DNA of 64,000 bases from Dipylidium caninum. Taxonomy: Eukaryota > Platyhelminthes > Cestoda > Cyclophyllidea > Dipylidiidae. Below, one piece after another: positions 61,236 through 64,000 of the stretch; the first letter of the stretch is position 1; every line of letters begins with the position of its first letter. The translations under genes and the position numbers were made by a program. The notes below the pieces were generated by a model. It was not told the origin of the DNA and made no database searches. It saw only the letters and a program-made list of their open reading frames with translations. The stretch spans positions 1 through 64,000 of the forward strand of contig QEYB01001116.1 in NCBI GenBank assembly GCA_017562135.1, read 5' to 3'.

Positions 61236-61639
61236 GTTGTCTCTAACATGCTGGCGACGTGGAATTGCCTGTCCGCTGGTCAACACGACACCGCGGAAAC
61301 CGACGTGGCTGTGAAGGGAGACAACAATGCTGCTGCTGTGTCAGCTCCAACGACCGGAAAATACGAGTCCTCCTCCTCAGTTTACTCCATGTTGGACCCA
61401 TGTTCACCCCCACTGATGCGCCTGTCAGCGCTTATGTGTGTGGACCGGAATCCGCAGCCATACTCAACTCCTCCTCTTATCAGACCATCTTACCAGACCG
61501 ATTGCCAATATTCAACTTGCCAGAACCAAATTTTAAAGGCAACATCGAGCACTCTGTCAAATAACGCATGCACATCAGCCAGTCTCATTCATGCTCCTCG
61601 AGGCTCGAGCAGTCGCGCCGATACACGTTGAGGTCGTAG

Positions 61640-61935
61640 CAGCAAAGTCAATGAAAATGCCTTTCGCTTCGATCGGCCACACCGGTGATCGCCTGAAGAT
61701 GAACATGCTCGCTTTAGCAAAGGCGCTGAAGAAATCACACCAGGACGAAGTAATCGAACGAGGGAGAGGCGGACTTCGTTCATGTGACTGTTGCGAAATT
61801 GCTGAATGCGTTGGCGAGCACCATGGACAATCTCGTCTTCCCCATGTACGGAAGCCTTGCCTGAGGACAGAGTCTGCAGCAATAATCTGATTGAATGGAA
61901 TCGTGGAATCTGAGGAAGAACAGACTCGGAGTCAA
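61640..61935 (+). repeat. 280-bp direct repeat, copy 1
   Basis: This matches 63717-64000 closely: catgaaaatgcctttcgctt-type start, cgcctgaagatgaaca, ttcgttcatgtgact, caatctcgtcttcc and acggaagccttgcctgagga, ending cgtggaatctgaggaagaac. The minus strand is open in both copies with related residues (MLQTLSSGKASVH, LLKRACSSSGDHRCGRSK). Confidence 0.88.
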
Positions 61936-63716
61936 ACAGAACAGTAGAGAACAGGACAGTGGAGAAACGGGTAACCGCAGAGTTGTGTCTTTGTCCATCT
62001 TAAGGAGCATGTCATATACTCCGCAGAGCAGAAATTCTCGCAGTTTTCTTTTGGGATTTAGAAGCATTCCACTCGGATGATTGGAACGCGAGAGTAGGGA
62101 GAAGAAGCTTATCCATGCAAACATCACTTTGCGAAGACGTTGATCCGAGTTTCGATAGGCGGCAATGAAGGGATTCACATCACTCTTCCAGATTTCCCAC
62201 TTACTTTGCTTTTTGCCCTCAACCATGAAGCAATTCGCATCACGACTTCATCTTTATGGATGAGACATCATAATGTCTTCGACGGATTCTTACTCATCAA
62301 GAAAACAGAACAGAATGATGATTCCTAAGCGCAGATGTGTTGCGGCCTTTGATCCAGTCATCGGCACGGTGACATCAGCAGCATGCAACCGATGACTCGC
62401 GCTTCGACGGACGCAGAGTGCGCGAGTGTGCGAGTGAGGAGTGAAGGCAAAGCCGCATTCGCCAAGCGGAAACTGTTGAGCTGACGTGAGTTCAACGAGC
62501 GCCAGTGCAACTTCAACGGTAAGACGACAGTGGTCCCACAAAGACAAGCGGCTATTCCTAACCATTCCATTTCTCTCTTTCTCTCTCTTCCTCATTCGTG
62601 TTGTCCCACGACACAGTGCACTGAATGACCGGCCACTCCGTGAACGGCATCGCCCGTCCGGTCACGAGATCCGCTAATGCCTAGACAAACGCTTGAAGCC
62701 GCCGGGCTGCAGGGGCTGGCCTGCAATTTCGTCAACATCCTGCTCACATAGATCTGCCGTCGGGGTCTCGCGTTGTCGAGGAAGGCAGGTTGTGGCCTTC
62801 GCATTGGACTGAAGCGCGTCCGCACTCTGAGCGCATGTTAGCCACATTGCAGTCAGTCGCCGTCAAACCGGTCAAATTGGATGTAGGCTGGGCTGGACGA
62901 AGAACAAAGCCGCATGGTGGACTTGTGTAGGCGAGCAGCTCTTCTCTCAACAACCTGCCTCTGGCCTTGGCCAGTTCTTCGTGCTTCAGTTGTCTTGCTT
63001 CGAGACGACTTGGCATTATTTTGTGACATGAGTCGCCTTTAAGATCGAAAGATAGACGCTTCAGCATCGGAGTAGCACTGGAGAGGTTGAGACCAATTAA
63101 TGTGGACTACTTGTCCACATAGGACTGCCTTCGATGACGTGGCTGTCTCCTCGTCTTTCCCCACCAGGTACTAGTTTGTGCGCGCAAATTCCTCCTGCAC
63201 TCCAAGATTTTAATTAATTGCCTTTTGCCAGATTGGTCAAAGATTACCCAGGTGGGAGAGGCAAAATGGGCCTCAAAGCTCTGCAACCTTGAGAAAATCA
63301 ACTGCTCTGCTTGGGCAATTTTCACCAAAACCCCACATTTCCGCACATCTGGAAGAAAGTACGAATTTCCCCTAGCGAAAAATAGAGGAAGGGGACGACT
63401 TAGGGACTGGCTGCGTTAGATGTTCACTTCCACTGACGTTGATCGTCGGCAGAAACCTGAAATGTGTTTATGCGACCTTCGTCTGATGCGGCCTTCCACA
63501 AGAGCTGCTTGGGGTTTCGACCGGCCCGCAATAGCTTAGTCGTAACTTCCGAAGAATCTGCTTCCGCCATGAAGCAGATATTGCAACTAAGAGCAGCATG
63601 ATTCACTTCATTTTGGTCGACAGAACACTTTGCTGTCTAATGTACTAAAGCAAATCCTTCCGCTGCAGCAAAAGAGACCTGCTTATCGAGTTTGAAAAAA
63701 GGAGACCTCAAGTTGG
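61936..63716. other. no gene recognised
   Basis: Lies between the two copies of the 280-bp direct repeat. A minus frame at 62744-63067 contains QLKHEELAKARGRLLREELL, but nothing supports it as an exon. Confidence 0.45.
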
Positions 63717-64000
63717 AAAACTGAAATCAATGCCTTTTGCTTTGACCGGCCACACCGATGGTCGCCTGAAGATGAACAAGCTCGCTTCAGTAAAGTCGCC
63801 AGAGAAATCACACCAAAACGGAGTAATCGAAGCAGGTGGAGGTGGACTTCGTTCATGTGACTAGTCACGGATCGCTGAATGCGTTCGCGAGCACCAGGGA
63901 CAATCTCGTCTTCCCTATGTACGGAAGCCTTGCCTGAGGACAGAGTCTGCAGCAATAATTTGATTGAATGGATCGTGGAATCTGAGGAAGAACAGACTTG
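63717..64000 (+). repeat. 280-bp direct repeat, copy 2
   Basis: Second copy of 61640-61935, about 2.08 kb downstream; it continues to the window edge. It carries small indels and substitutions relative to copy 1. Confidence 0.88.

Noticed and set aside
62744..63067. Similarity between DLKKEELARAKFR (about 59460, plus) and QLKHEELAKARGR (about 62970, minus)
   Set aside because: The match is short and does not extend on either side; probably coincidence of charged helix-like sequence.
1..64000. CRISPR arrays, bacterial operons, prophage or plasmid elements
   Set aside because: No regularly spaced direct repeats with unique spacers and no bacterial-type gene layout; the spliced gene structures are eukaryotic.
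1..64000. tRNA or rRNA genes
   Set aside because: Reading for TTCGA-type T-arms and rRNA core motifs by eye gave no candidate with a complete fold. A covariance-model scan would be decisive.

Overview
This window looks like a stretch of animal nuclear genome, most likely a flatworm and perhaps a tapeworm (inference). There are no operons or ribosome-binding-site-led genes. Genes are broken into short exons with GT-AG introns, many only 65-130 nt long, on both strands. The recognisable products are metazoan: a seven-transmembrane receptor, a dynamin C-terminus, an exostosin-like heparan sulfate glycosyltransferase and secreted or membrane Ig-like proteins. Where I give exon chains, I built them by reading frames and checking that splice phases agree across every junction; none is confirmed by RNA or database search.

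Layout. 1-6057 is one copy of a roughly 6 kb block repeated at 29521-35557; the copies differ mostly by 1-2 nt indels, dense in the first 3.5 kb and rare in the rest. About 6620-7677 (-) is an unrecognised multi-exon gene, and 10820-11411 (+) a second. 11540-12708 (-) is a seven-transmembrane receptor split by a one-base frameshift. 14544-17334 (+) is a clean four-exon gene for an Ig-like type I membrane protein. 18682-21170 (-) holds the last five exons of a dynamin (end of the GTPase effector domain plus proline-rich tail); the GTPase half is not in the adjacent sequence. 21444-22788 (+) is an unrecognised gene. 23191-28780 (-) is a nine-exon EXTL3-like glycosyltransferase.

The most striking locus is 36914-41594 (+). 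It is a 16-exon gene for a secreted, apparently GPI-anchored 545-residue protein made of two tandem copies of a 220-residue, six-exon Ig-like module. Exon lengths (98, 97, 144, 95, 100 and 126 or 216 nt) and phases match exon by exon. Decayed further copies follow at 42566-44169. I recognise no named family for it.

From 44.6 kb to the end I see mainly non-coding and repetitive DNA: a diverged inverted repeat (56.6/57.7 kb), direct repeats (53.3/55.5 kb and 61.6/63.7 kb), G-rich and simple repeats, and a few isolated open frames.

The exostosin-like enzyme (heparan sulfate synthesis in the Golgi), dynamin (membrane fission), receptor and Ig-like surface proteins would all serve secretory or cell-surface biology, but nothing in the sequence shows they work as one system. 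The 1-nt indels inside otherwise good genes suggest that part of the assembly is uncorrected long-read sequence.
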